Positions 28,601 through 37,210 of a DNA stretch of 64,000 nt are shown here, piece by piece. Position numbers and translations under genes: made by a program. The notes under the pieces were generated by a model that saw only the letters and a program-made list of their open reading frames with translations, did no database searches and was not told the DNA's origin. How positions within the stretch are numbered: the first letter of the stretch is position 1; each line of letters opens with the position of its first letter. Source of the stretch: Thereva unica (Eukaryota; Arthropoda; Insecta; Diptera; Therevidae); assembly GCA_949987705.1 (NCBI GenBank), contig OX465284.1, positions 111,397,163 to 111,461,162 on the forward strand, read 5' to 3'.

Positions 28601-31600
28601 CCACGACGAAATTATAAACAAACAAAAAACTTATTTTCACAAGTCTTAAGAGCAATCCATAATGATAACAGGGGGTCAGTAGCCATACATCATTTCCCAT
28701 TCCCGGATGAGAGGAAGAGAATGTTTTTGTCCTAAGGATGTTTGTTATTGTTGTAGGGAATTAAAAGCGAGAGAGAATTCCGGATCTATTTTGGTCTACT
28801 TCCTTCTTCATTTTTGTCATCAAATTCCATTTGATTTTTTCGTTACTTTGTTCTTCGACACACGCACACCGGGGGGAGAAAACCTGGATTTGAATTGATA
28901 TGCAAGCCTTAAAAATAAAGCCCCCATAACGTTCTATATTTAGATATTTTAACAAGGGGGAAGTGAAATGCATTGCAATAATTCTTTGCCCTCAAGTGGT
29001 TTCCCACTTCTTCAAATCTTTAAGGAAATCTGTTCTCACTTGAGTCGAGCAAATTTTTATATATATCAAGTTTCCTGCAGTGCCAAGCCCCGGCCGAGAG
29101 AGCCATAGAACAATACACCCACTTCTGTCCCATATCAGATGGCACCGGAAATAAAATTTACGACGATATAAACTACATCGTTAACGTATATTAGAGCGGT
29201 GCTACGTCTACCGTTCATTGACGCCCGATCTCTCTCTGATGAGCAGCACGCCTTTCAATTTAACTTGAAAACCTGTTGATATTTTAAGAATTCTTCAAGA
29301 CTTCGCCTGGTCGTCCATAAGTACAGACGATGTGCAAGAATTGCTCAAGTATTCTGGATAAAATCGGATAATTTACAGGGCTAGAAGTGGCTAGAAGACA
29401 ATAAACTGGGCTGTTCGGAAACTTATTGCTTTTTTATGGGACAATTTCCAGGATAGATCATTATTATTGACAAAAGTTCATCCACTTCTCCAGTTAATTT
29501 CAACAATGATGCAGACAGATTTTCTCAAGAATATCTACGAAGGTGGTTTGGAAAAAGGGTTGTGTAACTCCCGCGAAGATCGATACCCATCTTCACTCTT
29601 GATTTCCCCGATCCCTTTGTGGATATAAGTTTTTCTAAGTCCTTTACAATATCCATTTAGATCGACGGGTTCAATTGGCTCACATTTGAAAATAGACTAT
29701 AATAGGCTATAAGGTTACATATTTGAGTCTAACCTGAAAAGGTGTGAGTTTTAAGAAGAGTTGCGAGTAAGGAAGCAGTTCAACATACAAGTCGACCAAT
29801 TTTTACTGAATGACACAACTTGAATGAGCCGATGTTTTCTAATGTTCAAACCATCTTTGGGGTTTTGGCCATCCTCAAGCTTTTCTATGGCTTTCTGGTG
29901 ACGCTGATGACTGCTGATTTAGGTTAAGTTAGGTTAGGTTTAGCTGAGCTGTTGGTGTTAAGTTCATACACTTAGGCCAAAAAGGATAGGCCTGTTGTGA
30001 CCCCATAGTGATCCCACTTTAAACCTGATGTTAAAGTGTCGCTTCTTCGCTAAACCACCTCGAGGACGTAATGAATGTTCTTAGTAGCGGCATTCTAAAC
30101 TTCGTCATTTCCGCAAGCGTGCATAGGAAGGGGTCACCAAAAGTGGTAAGTCTCCTTCTGCTTAGGGCTGGGCAGTGACAGAGAACTTTCCTCTTTGTCC
30201 AGATTCTTACAGCTTCTGCAGAAATCGTAGGTTTCGAGACCTACGCGGGCCGTATGCGTTCCTATCAGAGAATTCCCGGTCAGCACTCCCACTGTAACTG
30301 AGAGGTCCCGTTGTACCCAGGCTCAGAAGTAAAGTGGCCCGCCTGAGATTGTAGGGCCAACTCATTTTGGTCAAGATGCATTTGTTAAGATCTTTCTAAT
30401 GCTTCTTTGCTAGTTGCATGGTGTGCAGTTTGCATCCGAGTTTAAAGGTGGTCCAAGGCATGCCAACCTTTTTCTTTCCAGGAAGGAGAGTGGCGGCCGT
30501 GCCCTTCCTAGCCAATTCGTCAGCTTTACAGTTTCCATCTATATTTCGGTGACCGGGCACCCATACGAGGAGGATCCTGAAATGCTGAGCCATCTAGCTA
30601 AGAGATATGTGGGGATGTTGACAAAGTCCCCTCCCCTGATTCCGGTCCAAGATCCAGATTCTCTTATTCTAAGGGCTACGATCTTCCTTGCCACAAGGTT
30701 CAAAGGAGAGGTATAACAAAACGTTTAGGTCATCTGTAGGGGTGGAGCGAAGTGCCCCTGTTTGCATAACTCGGCAAATCTTTGCACTTTCTGTAGTTTG
30801 TTTAGTACGGTGGACTTACCTTGGCCACCGTACTAAGACCACCTATAGGAAGGCGGTCAATCTCTATGTAGATCCTTCTATTTAGGGAAGAAGCCCCATT
30901 TCTTCCCTATGGATTTTTGCAAGCGAAAAGAGCTATGTTCGCTTTTTTAATGTGCTCTTCTGTAGAGCTTCTTGTCCAGAATTTTTCCTAGATATTTGGC
31001 ACTGTTGCGAAATTTGAGCCTAACATTCTTGCAAAAGGTAACCCAGGAGGTAGGTACGTTTGGCTTTCCTTATTATCGTTTTGTATCTATTCAGGTTCGA
31101 CTTATAGCAGTCCCAAGATGTTGCGCTGTTGCTGTGTCTAGCTGAATTAAATTCCGTTCCCAAGGCCAAAGTTCTTTTGCGATAAGCCTAGTATAGTTAC
31201 CTCAGTTTGTCCTCCTTAAGGTCTTTATTTTACAAGTCTTGCAGATGGAACTCTATAAATCTGTGGTCTGAGAAAGAATGTTCCTTCAAGACCTTCCAAG
31301 GCCATATAGACCTTCAGCTCTTTCTTCTGGAAGCTGATTAGATCGCCAGGTATCCGGAGCACACCGTTCACGAATGAGCTATTTTTACTGGGTCCCCAGC
31401 CAAGTTGATCATTGGCACGGTTTGCATTACACCTTAATCCGACCCAGAGGACAGGGAGAGAAACAAAAGGTTGGGAGGACGACTGTAGACTCCTGATTTG
31501 CCCAAGCGTGTAACGCCATTTTCTCGCCAGAAGTAACATGACGTAAATACGTAAATACCGTAACAAGGATGCTGTTGCAAGACGACTTTATTTTAAGCAA

Positions 31601-34600
31601 TGATTTAACAAATCTAATTTGTGATGAATGTTGTTGAGAAGTTCTGTAGCGAAGAAGGAAGAAGACCACCATCAAAATCTCGCAGAAGATATTGTGAATT
31701 ATACCGGAAAGGGACTATCAAAAGTCCTTTAACCACTAAAATTTTCGTTGGCAAAGGTTCATCGTTTTTCAAAAATGGTCTATTTTAAACGCGACAAAAC
31801 TTATATTTTGAATTTCATTGATACATTCCTGAATTTATTGAATAGAAATGCACGAGAATAATCTTCCATATTCTTTATTCCTCCCTGTATCAAATGAAAA
31901 AAACACTTAAAATTAAATTGATGAAAAATTGGTCATATATTTCCTACCTTTCGTCATATTAAACAAAACTAAAGAACTAAACAAAACCGAACAACGCATT
32001 TTCAAGATGTTTCTATAAGCATCGATGCTTAAATCAAAAATTATTAGAAAATTGAAACCAAAAAATCACCAATTAACACTAAGTAACCATTTGTCAGTGC
32101 CGCCATTAAGTGAAAATATTGCACACTTAAAAGGAATGGCGGTCTGTTTCATATTGCCGAGCTTTGCCGTGCACCATCATCAGTTCCAAGGAAACGATGA
32201 TATATTAAGGTACTTCGTGAATAATAAATAATAAACGTGAAAAATCCTCCAAAAAACGTTTTTTCTTAATTTTTCAAAAAAGTTGTGCCGCTTCTCTAAT
32301 TTTGACTATTTTTAGGTTTCAGTTATTCGTCACGTACGATCATTTAAATCCAAAGAAATTCGATGGGGGGATAGCTTAAATTTAGAGCGATCTTGTGCGT
32401 GCCGTAAGCACTTCCGGTAGCATTATCCGGATAGGTATCCTATAAGCATCCCCCCTTGTCAAATGACACACAGGGGGAGAAATTCCGAGCAGAAGAGACA
32501 TTTTTATACTAATTAGTGGAGAGTTCTCGTCTTCTTGCGGAAATCGATTTGGATAATTTGAAGAATATGGGGCGATCACATAAAATTTCTAGAACTGGAG
32601 AAGTATATACCTTTTACTGCCCTTTTTATTATTATTATATGTATATTTGTTTTTAGTATGTGTGCGCGTTAAACAATTTGATTTTATTGCATTTTAGCTT
32701 TTGGACGAGAGAGACCCCCTTCTTTTCTGAGGAATTTCGAGTATTCTGTTGGTCTAAAAACAGCGCGTTTAATTTATGTAACTTTAAATGAAAAACGCAT
32801 TCAAATGACAAAATAAAAAACGCGAGAAATTCAGGTGCAGTAAATTATATCTAGACATAATGGCATTTCACTTTTTAATGACAACAAAATTATGTTTCCA
32901 AATGACGAATGAATTTCGGATGCGATCTAACTTTTTGTGCCCACCCTGTGGATCCTGTGTAAGGACTTCCGATTGCCTTTCGGTGGTCGATCGAAGATTT
33001 ACTGGCAGTCATATGTAGTGTCATATCATTCCTGTCAGCAGACATTAATCCGAAAGAATGTTTGTTGTAGTACTACGCAAGAACAAATCGATTTTGTGTT
33101 CGAATTCGACAATGCTATTTATACCAATTCGGGAATTTTGTAGAAGGGGAGAAGTTCTATGAACGCATTAAGCTGAAGGAAAGTGTTTTTTCTGTTTGAG
33201 GATATGGCTAATTGATAACGACATATTCGCCGAACGACATTTTCTGGATTCCAAAGGTTTTCAGTGACAAGTAAGTACAGGTAACTATCCTATGATGCGG
33301 TTAATATGCATCTAGAAAAGGTCGTGTTGTGTGAAACTGCGTTAGATGAGATCGAATACGAAAAACATGTTAGATTCGAATGTTTTGATCGACTCGATTT
33401 AGAACCTCTGATGCCATTTCCTTCATTAAATATTGAATGTATCGATCGGTATATTAATTGACCAGCAAATTTCTATTCCGTTCGTATTAAGGAGTCAGCC
33501 CTCATAACCGCAGCATACCGGATCAGGGACGACACGTACTACTGTGCCCACTGCAACGGTTTGACACCGTTCTTTGCCCATATATGTAGTGTATGCCGTT
33601 CGAAGTCCATTCAATAACGTCCAGAACCAAACATGTAATTTTCGCATACGTATCAGTGTCAAAGCGTATCGCCAACAAAAAAATATTCTAGCCGTGGATT
33701 TGTTAGCGATCTCGTCATGGCATGCTACGGTGTTTGTCGGTGACGGAACGATCTAGTGAGCATCGTTTCATATTGATTCAAAGAAAGAATATTTTTTTGC
33801 ATGTGTCTATACGGTTACGGTCATGGTATAAAGGCCGGGATACACGTATCCGCACCGTGTCCGTAACGCACTCTCCCAGAGCAGTCTCCGCGGGTGTCGG
33901 TGACGGAGATGGGAGGCCCCATTGTTCCAAGTGTTGGCCGTGCATTCGCCTCAGTATTCGTTTTGCATTCACGTTTTACGCGTTCTTTATATTCAGCATT
34001 TCAGTAATTTTCGTTCGCACCGTGTCCGCGTAAAAACTGAACTCAACTAGTTTGACATAGATCACGCGTTGTGAAATGCCGACGTAGCCACCGCAGCCGT
34101 TTTTTCACTTCGATCAGTGTCTGTTGATCGCATCTTTCTCTGTCTCGTTTCAAAGGCGATCAGCGAGAATCTGCCTCAGGCATCGTGTGTGGAAGACCTC
34201 TAGCTTGTTGATGTCCGGCTTGAGCAGTGTCCGCGTTTCCGATCCATTGATGGATGGCAATATTTATTCGTTTCCATATGCACCGTCGGCCGTCGATGCC
34301 ACTTTCTTTTCCTAAAACCAATGATCCCAAATATTTGAACATCGGAACATGTTCTATTTGGGTTCCAACACTGAACACTGACTTTCGATCAGTCTGTTGT
34401 GAGCACTTTGGTCTTTTCCGCATTGATTTTTAACCCGTATGACCGGGCGATGCGGGAAATGTATAATATGTCCGTTACTTCGGCACCCGTGTCGACGAAG
34501 ACGGCGCGCTTTCGTCGACGAACATGAAGTCGGTTACGAAGATGTCGTCGTCGTATCGCACTCCGAGTCGTCGTAGAGAAGTAGCGAAGCGACGTCTCCT

Positions 34601-35992
34601 TGTAGGACACCTGTTTAAATCGGGAATTCCTGGGATAAGTCGCTTCGAATACGAACGCTGCTGGTTGAGCCATCGTACGACGCTTGGAGAAGTTTGATGA
34701 TATCCAGTGGCACGTTTTCGGTTTCAAAGGCTCTCCACAAGCTGTTTGCAGATGCAATCGAATGCGGATTTGAAATCTATGAAAACGACAACAGTTCGTT
34801 TGACGCAACGAATTCTTTCTTCCATTAACTGACGGAGAGCGAATATTTGTTCAATGGATCCTCGATGTGGCCTAAATCCCACTTGTTCTTTCCGGGACTC
34901 GTTTGCTCTCGATGTTTCTGTAGCCTCGATTGTATGATTTTTGTAAATACTTTGACGATGATCGAAAGGAGGCTAATACCGCGATAAATCTTGCATTCCC
35001 GACTGTCGCCTTTCTTCAAAATTGGCACAACGATCGCTTTCTTCCACGTCGACAGGACAAGATCCGAATGCCATATGTCTGTTATGCGGACGTGCAATTG
35101 TTCTGACAAGACACAACCTCCAGCTTTGATCATCTCGTCGGTTACTTGATCCATTCCCGGCGCTTTTACAATTTGCGGCGATTTATTGCCGATTTCAGTT
35201 TCTGTCGAATTTCTATATTCAATCGCCGGTGTTGCTCGAAATCGACGTGTTTTATTCGTTTCCGCTGATCGACTAGACCTCGTCGGCCGTCCGAGATCCT
35301 TGGTTGTGTCCGTTCACGGATACACGGATTCACGGACACACCACAATAGACTCCGTCAATTGCCTTTCGTCTACATCGATATCGTCCGGTATTGCGAGCG
35401 CCGCGAATTTGTTTAATGCCATTTCAAACTCTCGCCTTATGCCAGGATCCCGTCCGAACGAACGAGTGTGTCCGAACGTAATGCAAATAACAACCGTTAC
35501 GACTTTTTCGGGTTAATTTCAATCATCTGAGATCAATTTCAGGGATTAGCATGTAGAAATTTCCAGCTTGAACAAGTAAAGACCAGTCTAATCAGCATAG
35601 TATATTTTCGTCTACCAAAAAGCCGTGCGATAGTGCATATTTGCTTGGATCCAAGACTAATTGATCAACAATTTAATAATGTAAAAATGGTGAGCTTAGC
35701 TACTTGCAACGCGTAGTACTATAAAATTCAAATAAACTTGTGCTGTGCTGTGGTATGCCTAAAAACAAACAACATCACTGTTGCGCTATATAAAAACACT
35801 GTATAAACAATTTTAAACAAAATTTGTTAATACATTATTTCTGGTCCAATATTAGTTATAGAACAGGGATAAACAAAAACAAATACAGGCAAAAATTCCA
35901 CTTACCTCCTTTGCAATTAGATCTAGAGCCTGATCTTCTGCATTTACACGAGAGTTGCCTCGACGCCTTCCAACAGCGCCGGGGCTTTCCAT
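1547..35992 (-). CDS. Lrrfip: Lrrfip: leucine-rich-repeat Flightless-interacting protein homologue (spliced, about 390 aa)
   Basis: Coding exons in transcript order are 35992-35906, 12324-12052, 11993-11630, 11565-11413, 7115-6931 and 1657-1547; all junctions keep frame and have GT-AG ends. The product is a cytoplasmic coiled-coil scaffold. Mammalian LRRFIP1/2 bind the leucine-rich repeats of the actin regulator Flightless-I and act in Toll/MyD88 and Wnt signalling (family knowledge). Seen here: the signature block [20 protein letters not shown] followed by [10 protein letters not shown], a Ser-rich linker, then a long heptad-rich coiled coil. It closes with the conserved [15 protein letters not shown] and RRKLQRE blocks and the tail [15 protein letters not shown]. 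About 390 aa matches the short LRRFIP2-like form. The first intron is 23.6 kb and full of repeats, and it holds two candidate alternative first exons. Exons upstream of the first ATG were not resolved. Confidence 0.93.
2590..3480 (+). pseudogene. Degenerate LINE reverse transcriptase
   Basis: Several frames carry reverse transcriptase pieces. These are [11 protein letters not shown] near 3050 (the F-x-D-F-x-x-A-Y-D-S-I/V motif) and [20 protein letters not shown] near 3205, equivalent to GVRQGDxLSxxLFNLAL. Stops and frameshifts interrupt it throughout. Confidence 0.75.
3481..6930. other. Lrrfip last intron, left part: no gene recognised
   Basis: A/T-rich intron of the minus-strand gene. The 3640-3930 and 5200-5920 parts are more G/C-rich and read like decayed transposon, but no domain can be named. 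Nothing else supportable is seen. Confidence 0.3.
6931..7115 (-). CDS. Lrrfip: Lrrfip exon 5 (conserved C-terminal coiled coil)
   Basis: The acceptor is TTTTCAG|GAGAAGC and the donor AGAG|GTAAGA (phase 0). It encodes [20 protein letters not shown] and continues to ERRKLQRE, the most conserved coiled-coil block of the family (human form: REANKQISDYKFKLSKAEQD). Confidence 0.93.
7274..7641. mobile_element. Inverted-repeat element, CCCAGCGGGAAA ends (368 bp)
   Basis: It starts CCCAGCGGGAAA and ends TTTCCCGCTGGG. The interior repeats GGTAAG/CTTACC and GTAATGC words many times in both orientations and has no coding capacity. It looks like a non-autonomous DNA element (foldback/MITE type). Confidence 0.6.
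7860..8700 (+). pseudogene. Degenerate LINE reverse transcriptase (N-terminal part)
   Basis: Around 8200-8300 a frame reads [20 protein letters not shown] and [11 protein letters not shown], the classic K-x-x-K-S-P-G-x-D-x-I-P-A-E-L-I/L block. Near 8350-8400 the text resembles the IYPIYK...YRGISLL block with frameshifts. The middle of the domain is deleted. Confidence 0.75.
8709..9030. repeat. Patch of alternating CAAGAC and GTCTTG words
   Basis: Over about 320 bp there are seven CAAGAC and seven GTCTTG hexamers plus near matches. A perfect 16-bp inverted repeat GTCAAGACTGCAAGAT (8753-8768 and complement 8780-8795) has an 11-nt loop. It is neither a simple tandem array nor a recognised family. 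Confidence 0.6.
9031..10037. other. Lrrfip intron: no gene recognised
   Basis: At 9200-9330 there is G/C-richer sequence resembling a minus-strand LINE 3' region, but no diagnostic motif. The remainder is A/T-rich and featureless. Confidence 0.3.
10038..10560. mobile_element. Inverted-repeat element, CCCAGCAGGGAA ends (523 bp)
   Basis: The left end reads CCCAGCAGGGAATTTGGGAG with ACCTCC after it. The right end reads GGAGGTCTCTTTTTCCTGTT then GGG, an imperfect inverted repeat of about 27 bp. The inside contains GAGTACTC-type words in both orientations and no transposase. Confidence 0.5.
10832..10957. repeat. Long imperfect hairpin
   Basis: The arms run from about 10832 to 10884 and 10902 to 10957 (shared TTTTCATAAACGCAGAATTG versus TTTTCATATACGCAAAACTG on the complement, then CCGCAA and GAATTCAGC). 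They pair almost end to end around a loop of about 18 nt. Confidence 0.6.
11413..11565 (-). CDS. Lrrfip: Lrrfip exon 4
   Basis: The acceptor is CCATAG|AT and the donor CAAA|GTGAGT; it enters and leaves in phase 1. It encodes [19 protein letters not shown], then a Gln-rich coil and the Gly-rich break [20 protein letters not shown]. The D-V-R-L-K/R-K motif is conserved in LRRFIP proteins. Confidence 0.9.
11630..11993 (-). CDS. Lrrfip: Lrrfip exon 3, coiled coil (121 codons plus 1 nt)
   Basis: The acceptor is TTTCTAG|GATGTG and the donor TTAG|GTAAGT (phase 1). It encodes [20 protein letters not shown] and a heptad-patterned stretch through [16 protein letters not shown], then [16 protein letters not shown], which matches the LRRFIP 'RDELIEKHGLVI' block. 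Confidence 0.92.
12052..12324 (-). CDS. Lrrfip: Lrrfip common exon 2 (91 codons)
   Basis: The acceptor TTTTGCAG precedes GCGGAGGCACGA (AEAR) and the donor is AAG|GTTAGT; both ends are phase 0. It carries the family hallmark [20 protein letters not shown], then a Ser/Arg-rich linker ([18 protein letters not shown]) likely to be phosphorylated, and ends [11 protein letters not shown]. All three candidate first exons would splice here. Confidence 0.93.
13310..13940 (+). pseudogene. Degenerate LINE reverse transcriptase
   Basis: The frames give [11 protein letters not shown] near 13380, then [20 protein letters not shown] near 13563, then [18 protein letters not shown] near 13680. These are ordered reverse transcriptase blocks of a non-LTR element, broken by frameshifts; the YxDD block is not visible. 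The stretch 12325-13310 to its left shows nothing. Confidence 0.8.
14157..14430. mobile_element. Small element with GGATTCGCCG inverted ends
   Basis: GGATTCGCCGAC at the left and CGGCGAATCC at the right are inverted copies. CAGTTCG/GAACTGA words recur between them. No coding capacity. Confidence 0.4.
14471..14957 (+). pseudogene. Tc1/mariner-superfamily transposase remnant
   Basis: An open frame of 129 codons from 14568 reads [36 protein letters not shown], later [13 protein letters not shown] and [12 protein letters not shown]. The first Asp (TDEAHF) and second Asp (FQQD) of the DDE/D triad are visible. The stretch between the second and third acidic residues (the NWPPRSxDLxPxDxFLWG region) is deleted, so the copy is dead. 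The long minus-strand frame here is only its antisense shadow. Confidence 0.8.
15403..15715 (+). repeat. 5S-rRNA-headed SINE-like repeat, copy 1
   Basis: The head (15403-15500) aligns with insect 5S rRNA from about position 25 onward. CGGTTCTGATTCGATTGCAG, AGGTCAAGCAGC (box A), AATTAGTA (intermediate element) and CAGTTGGGGACCG (box C) occur in the right order and spacing. The body to about 15715 matches the copy at 50.6 kb (for example GGGATCGGGTAGCAATGATT). A 19-bp direct repeat (15364-15382, 15386-15404) precedes it. Confidence 0.7.
15716..16760. other. Lrrfip intron: nothing recognised
   Basis: A/T-rich sequence without a coding, repeat or RNA signal that I can support. Confidence 0.3.
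16761..17780 (+). mobile_element. Short interspersed element split by an hAT-like insertion
   Basis: It begins ACTAGTTGACCCGGCAGACC and ends with ATCGGTCAAGCCGTTTCTGA, ACACGAGATTTTTATAGATA, resembling a short repeat common in insect genomes. Removing the insertion at 16943-17606 and one copy of its target duplication leaves about 350 bp. Confidence 0.5.
16943..17606. mobile_element. hAT-like non-autonomous element with perfect 8-bp target duplication
   Basis: It starts CAGGGGCGGCGC and ends GCGCCGGCCCTG. CTCCGGCC occurs immediately before (16935-16942) and immediately after (17607-17614). An 8-bp duplication and CAGGG ends are hAT hallmarks. No transposase is readable in its 664 bp. Its right end is nearly the same as the left end of the element at 53389. 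Confidence 0.8.
17811..18332 (-). CDS. Lrrfip: Candidate alternative first coding exon of Lrrfip: acidic Asn/Asp/Glu-rich (174 codons)
   Basis: The ATG is at 18332-18330. An open frame of 174 codons ([20 protein letters not shown] onward) ends at donor GAA ATT|GTAAGT in phase 0, compatible with the common exon at 12324. The peptide is rich in Asp, Glu, Asn and Ser, includes a run of EEEEAEDS type, and looks intrinsically disordered. A frame this long in AT-rich intron DNA with a perfect donor at its end argues for a real exon. It would add a long acidic N-terminal arm to the coiled-coil protein. No homologue is recognised. A separate nested gene is the alternative. Confidence 0.6.
18333..20530. 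other. Upstream of the acidic Lrrfip exon: possible promoter/5' UTR, otherwise unannotated
   Basis: It contains a CT-rich run at 18707-18740 and a G/C-richer 19200-19620 part. It may hold the promoter and 5' UTR of the exon at 17811-18332, but no element can be fixed. No second coding exon is seen. Confidence 0.3.
19274..19285 (-). promoter_or_regulatory. Possible TATA box upstream of the acidic Lrrfip exon
   Basis: On the minus strand the sequence reads TATATATATAAG, about 940 nt upstream of the ATG at 18332. A TTCAGTG initiator-like site lies about 60 nt downstream, farther than ideal. A/T richness makes chance likely. Confidence 0.2.
20532..20583. repeat. Perfect tandem duplication of a 26-bp unit
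   Basis: Two adjacent identical copies of a unit beginning TATAAAGCTTATAATAGATA. The second copy runs into ACTAGCTGGAACCCGGTGCG, which looks like the start of another short interspersed element. Confidence 0.6.
21010..21300 (+). repeat. Dispersed LINE-derived fragment (family shared with 36.8 and 50.0 kb)
   Basis: GTGCTCAAGGAAATGTCTGA recurs at about 50100 as GTGCTTAAGGAAATGTGGAT. The following GTTTGAGCTCTAAGATGTTG part resembles 36950-37010. The body reads like the 3' region of a non-LTR element. Confidence 0.5.
22480..23060 (-). pseudogene. LINE reverse transcriptase fragment with ruined active site
   Basis: On the minus strand near 22790-22920 the frame reads [19 protein letters not shown], then [16 protein letters not shown]. 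It matches the (Y/F)ADDIxxLARSxxAL and GLxINxEKTK blocks, but ADD has become ISD. The stretch 21300-22480 to its left shows nothing supportable. Confidence 0.7.
23061..24138. other. Lrrfip intron: nothing recognised
   Basis: A/T-rich. The pyrimidine-poor 24050-24130 tract precedes the donor of the candidate first exon. No other feature is seen. Confidence 0.25.
24139..24270 (-). CDS. Lrrfip: Candidate alternative first coding exon of Lrrfip (44 codons)
   Basis: The ATG (24270-24268) sits in a good context (GCGCCATGG). The reading frame stays open for 44 codons ([19 protein letters not shown] onward) to a perfect donor, TGT|GTAAGT, in phase 0. It is on the gene's strand and inside its first intron, so it would join the common exon at 12324 in frame. 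A canonical TATA box lies about 330 bp upstream at 24603-24612. I do not recognise the peptide. It could instead be the first exon of an unrelated nested gene, but no other acceptor exon is visible nearby. Confidence 0.55.
24603..24612 (-). promoter_or_regulatory. TATA box upstream of the 24.2-kb Lrrfip first exon
   Basis: On the minus strand the sequence reads TATATAAAAG. About 24 nt downstream an initiator-like ACAGTTC is centred at 24588. The spacing fits a TATA/Inr promoter that would give a 5' UTR of about 320 nt before the ATG at 24270. Confidence 0.45.
25480..26420 (-). pseudogene. LINE (I/R1/jockey-like) remnant: endonuclease then reverse transcriptase
   Basis: On the minus strand, 26383-26102 is open and reads [20 protein letters not shown], the GDFNAHH motif of the apurinic-type endonuclease. 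About 25960-25800 gives [17 protein letters not shown], and 25720-25600 gives [15 protein letters not shown]. The domain order is that of a LINE on the minus strand, with the intervening parts broken. Confidence 0.75.
26421..27490. other. Lrrfip intron: decayed repeat, no gene recognised
   Basis: Short frames such as [15 protein letters not shown] near 26990 (plus) resemble the start of a LINE endonuclease (LATWNVRTM), so another LINE 5' fragment probably lies at 26970-27100. Nothing else is identifiable. Confidence 0.4.
27500..27734. mobile_element. Foldback element, copy A of the CTTTCAGCACA family
   Basis: The left half carries GACAAGTCGTTT and GTTTCAGTCGAATTACGACT. The right half carries the complementary AAGTCGTTATTCGACTGAAA and CACACGACTCGACTTTCAGC followed by ACATGGGCC. 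The halves pair over most of their length. Confidence 0.6.
27735..29900. other. Lrrfip intron: nothing recognised
   Basis: Mixed sequence with no supported gene or repeat. The short frames here have no family signature. Confidence 0.3.
29900..31640 (-). pseudogene. I-like LINE remnant with RNase H domain
   Basis: In minus-strand order: an endonuclease/linker remnant (31570-31200); a reverse transcriptase C-terminus reading [19 protein letters not shown] near 30780; an open RNase H segment [20 protein letters not shown] (30593-30396); and a tail near 30360 of the type [13 protein letters not shown]. An RNase H after the reverse transcriptase is typical of the I group of LINEs. Frameshifts throughout. 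Confidence 0.8.
31641..34089. other. Lrrfip intron: nothing firmly recognised
   Basis: A/T-rich to 33480, then G/C-richer. CGCACCGTGTCCG occurs twice (33856-33868 and 34017-34029) as a direct repeat. No coding domain is recognised. Confidence 0.3.
34090..35520 (-). pseudogene. LINE family-A copy (reverse transcriptase and C-terminus), broken
   Basis: On the minus strand: [20 protein letters not shown] (35154 on), [40 protein letters not shown], later [20 protein letters not shown] identity to the copy at 61.75-63.98 kb is clear near the 3' end (GAGGTCTTCCACACACGATG versus GAGGTCTTCCAAATGCGATG). The frame is broken several times, and the YxDD region reads VRYDDDIFV. Confidence 0.8.
35906..35992 (-). 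CDS. Lrrfip: Lrrfip first coding exon (29 codons), conserved isoform
   Basis: The ATG is at 35992-35990 and the exon encodes [20 protein letters not shown] and then QALDLIAKE, ending at donor GAG|GTAAGT in phase 0. Joined to the exon at 12324 it recreates the LRRFIP N-terminus, where an acidic AED-x-AL-x-IA(K/R)E segment runs directly into AEARLA. This is the first exon best supported by homology. Confidence 0.9.
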
Positions 35993-36779
35993 TGTCTGTT
36001 GAATTTTTAATTGTGTGATGTTTTGTTTATTAACTAGGCCACAGTAAAAATTATGTTCGCAACACACTGGGAACAGAAAAAATAGAAAAAACATAAAACA
36101 AGAATTAGTAACGCCACATAAAAAGAAAAAAACAATATGTATATGTTCGTCGAGTATAAGTGAATGTTGTGATTCGAGTAAAAAACAATTAATTAGATAA
36201 ACATTGAGGGTAAAAAGGTAATTCGATAACAACATTGATTTTGGGCAGATAATGTGTAATGAAAATGATTCTTTGGGAGTTTTTGTTCTATTTTTTTGGG
36301 GGGGAAATAAAATTTAAAGCTTTCACCTACTTCGTCTAATGGTAGGTAGGATTGCCAATTGATAGAGTGCTTTTTCATAAAATTAATGGCCGTGAAATTA
36401 CCTTAATTAACATTGAATCTCGTCTGAAAAAAGTTAAATGATAAAAAAAATTGCAAGCAGTTTTTGTCAATCACAATTCTAACAGAGAAAAATATTGAAG
36501 CAAAAAGAAAAATCAAGTTTTTTTCAATAGACTTAATAACAGACAAATTAATTTCTTAAAAATGTTGAGTTTAATAATAAAAAATAATGTATTAAAACGA
36601 AATTTCCAGCAGTGGCTACGCTAACCTTAAAACGCATCCTTTCAATTTCAACAGTTTTAGTATCTTACTAACTTCTCATCGTAATTCAAAACCACATTTA
36701 CCCTTAACTATGTTCCCTTTTTAAATTTCAACTTATTTTCTAAATTTATAAAAGAAGGGCGCAGACATCAATCATTTTT

Positions 36780-37210
36780 TTAAGTGAAAGCCTAATCTTA
36801 GGTGTCACCCCTTATACTACCAGTCCGTCACGGTGTTTTCATGGTGCAATATCTCGTACATAGTAAGTTTAACTCAAAGCATAGAATAAGGATAGGATCG
36901 ACTAAGAAGAGTATGGAGTCTGCATGAGGAGGAGGCAATGAACCTTGCGTTTGAAATCTCGGCTGTTGTATGAATCAGGGAATACTGACTGTGAAAGGTG
37001 GTTCCACCCTACCGGGTTTGATTCCCGTATGCTGAGTTCTCAATTACCAACTATAAACATCCTGAAGGACCGAAGAGAAGAGTCAATTTGTTGGGTTAAC
37101 CTCGAGGAGGTTGAGTTTGCCTTACACATCCTCTGTCACTGCCACAAGTAGATCAGAAATATTGGGGAATGGCTAAAACCACTAAGGGAGTCCACACACA
37201 GGTCGAAGCA
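36780..37210 (+). repeat. Dispersed LINE-derived fragment, second copy
   Basis: CATGGTGCAATATCTCGTAC at 36840 matches CATGGTGCAATGCCTAGTAG at 50038. GTTTGAAATCTCGGCTGTTG near 36950 resembles the 21.06-kb copy. No readable domain. Confidence 0.45.

Noticed and set aside
29918..29942. TTAGG-like run (GTTAAGTTAGGTTAGGTT)
   Set aside because: Only two or three imperfect units, so not telomeric sequence.
33722..34033. 103-codon plus-strand frame rich in Ser/Phe
   Set aside because: It lies in decayed repeat sequence with a duplicated CGCACCGTGTCCG; no domain or splice signals.
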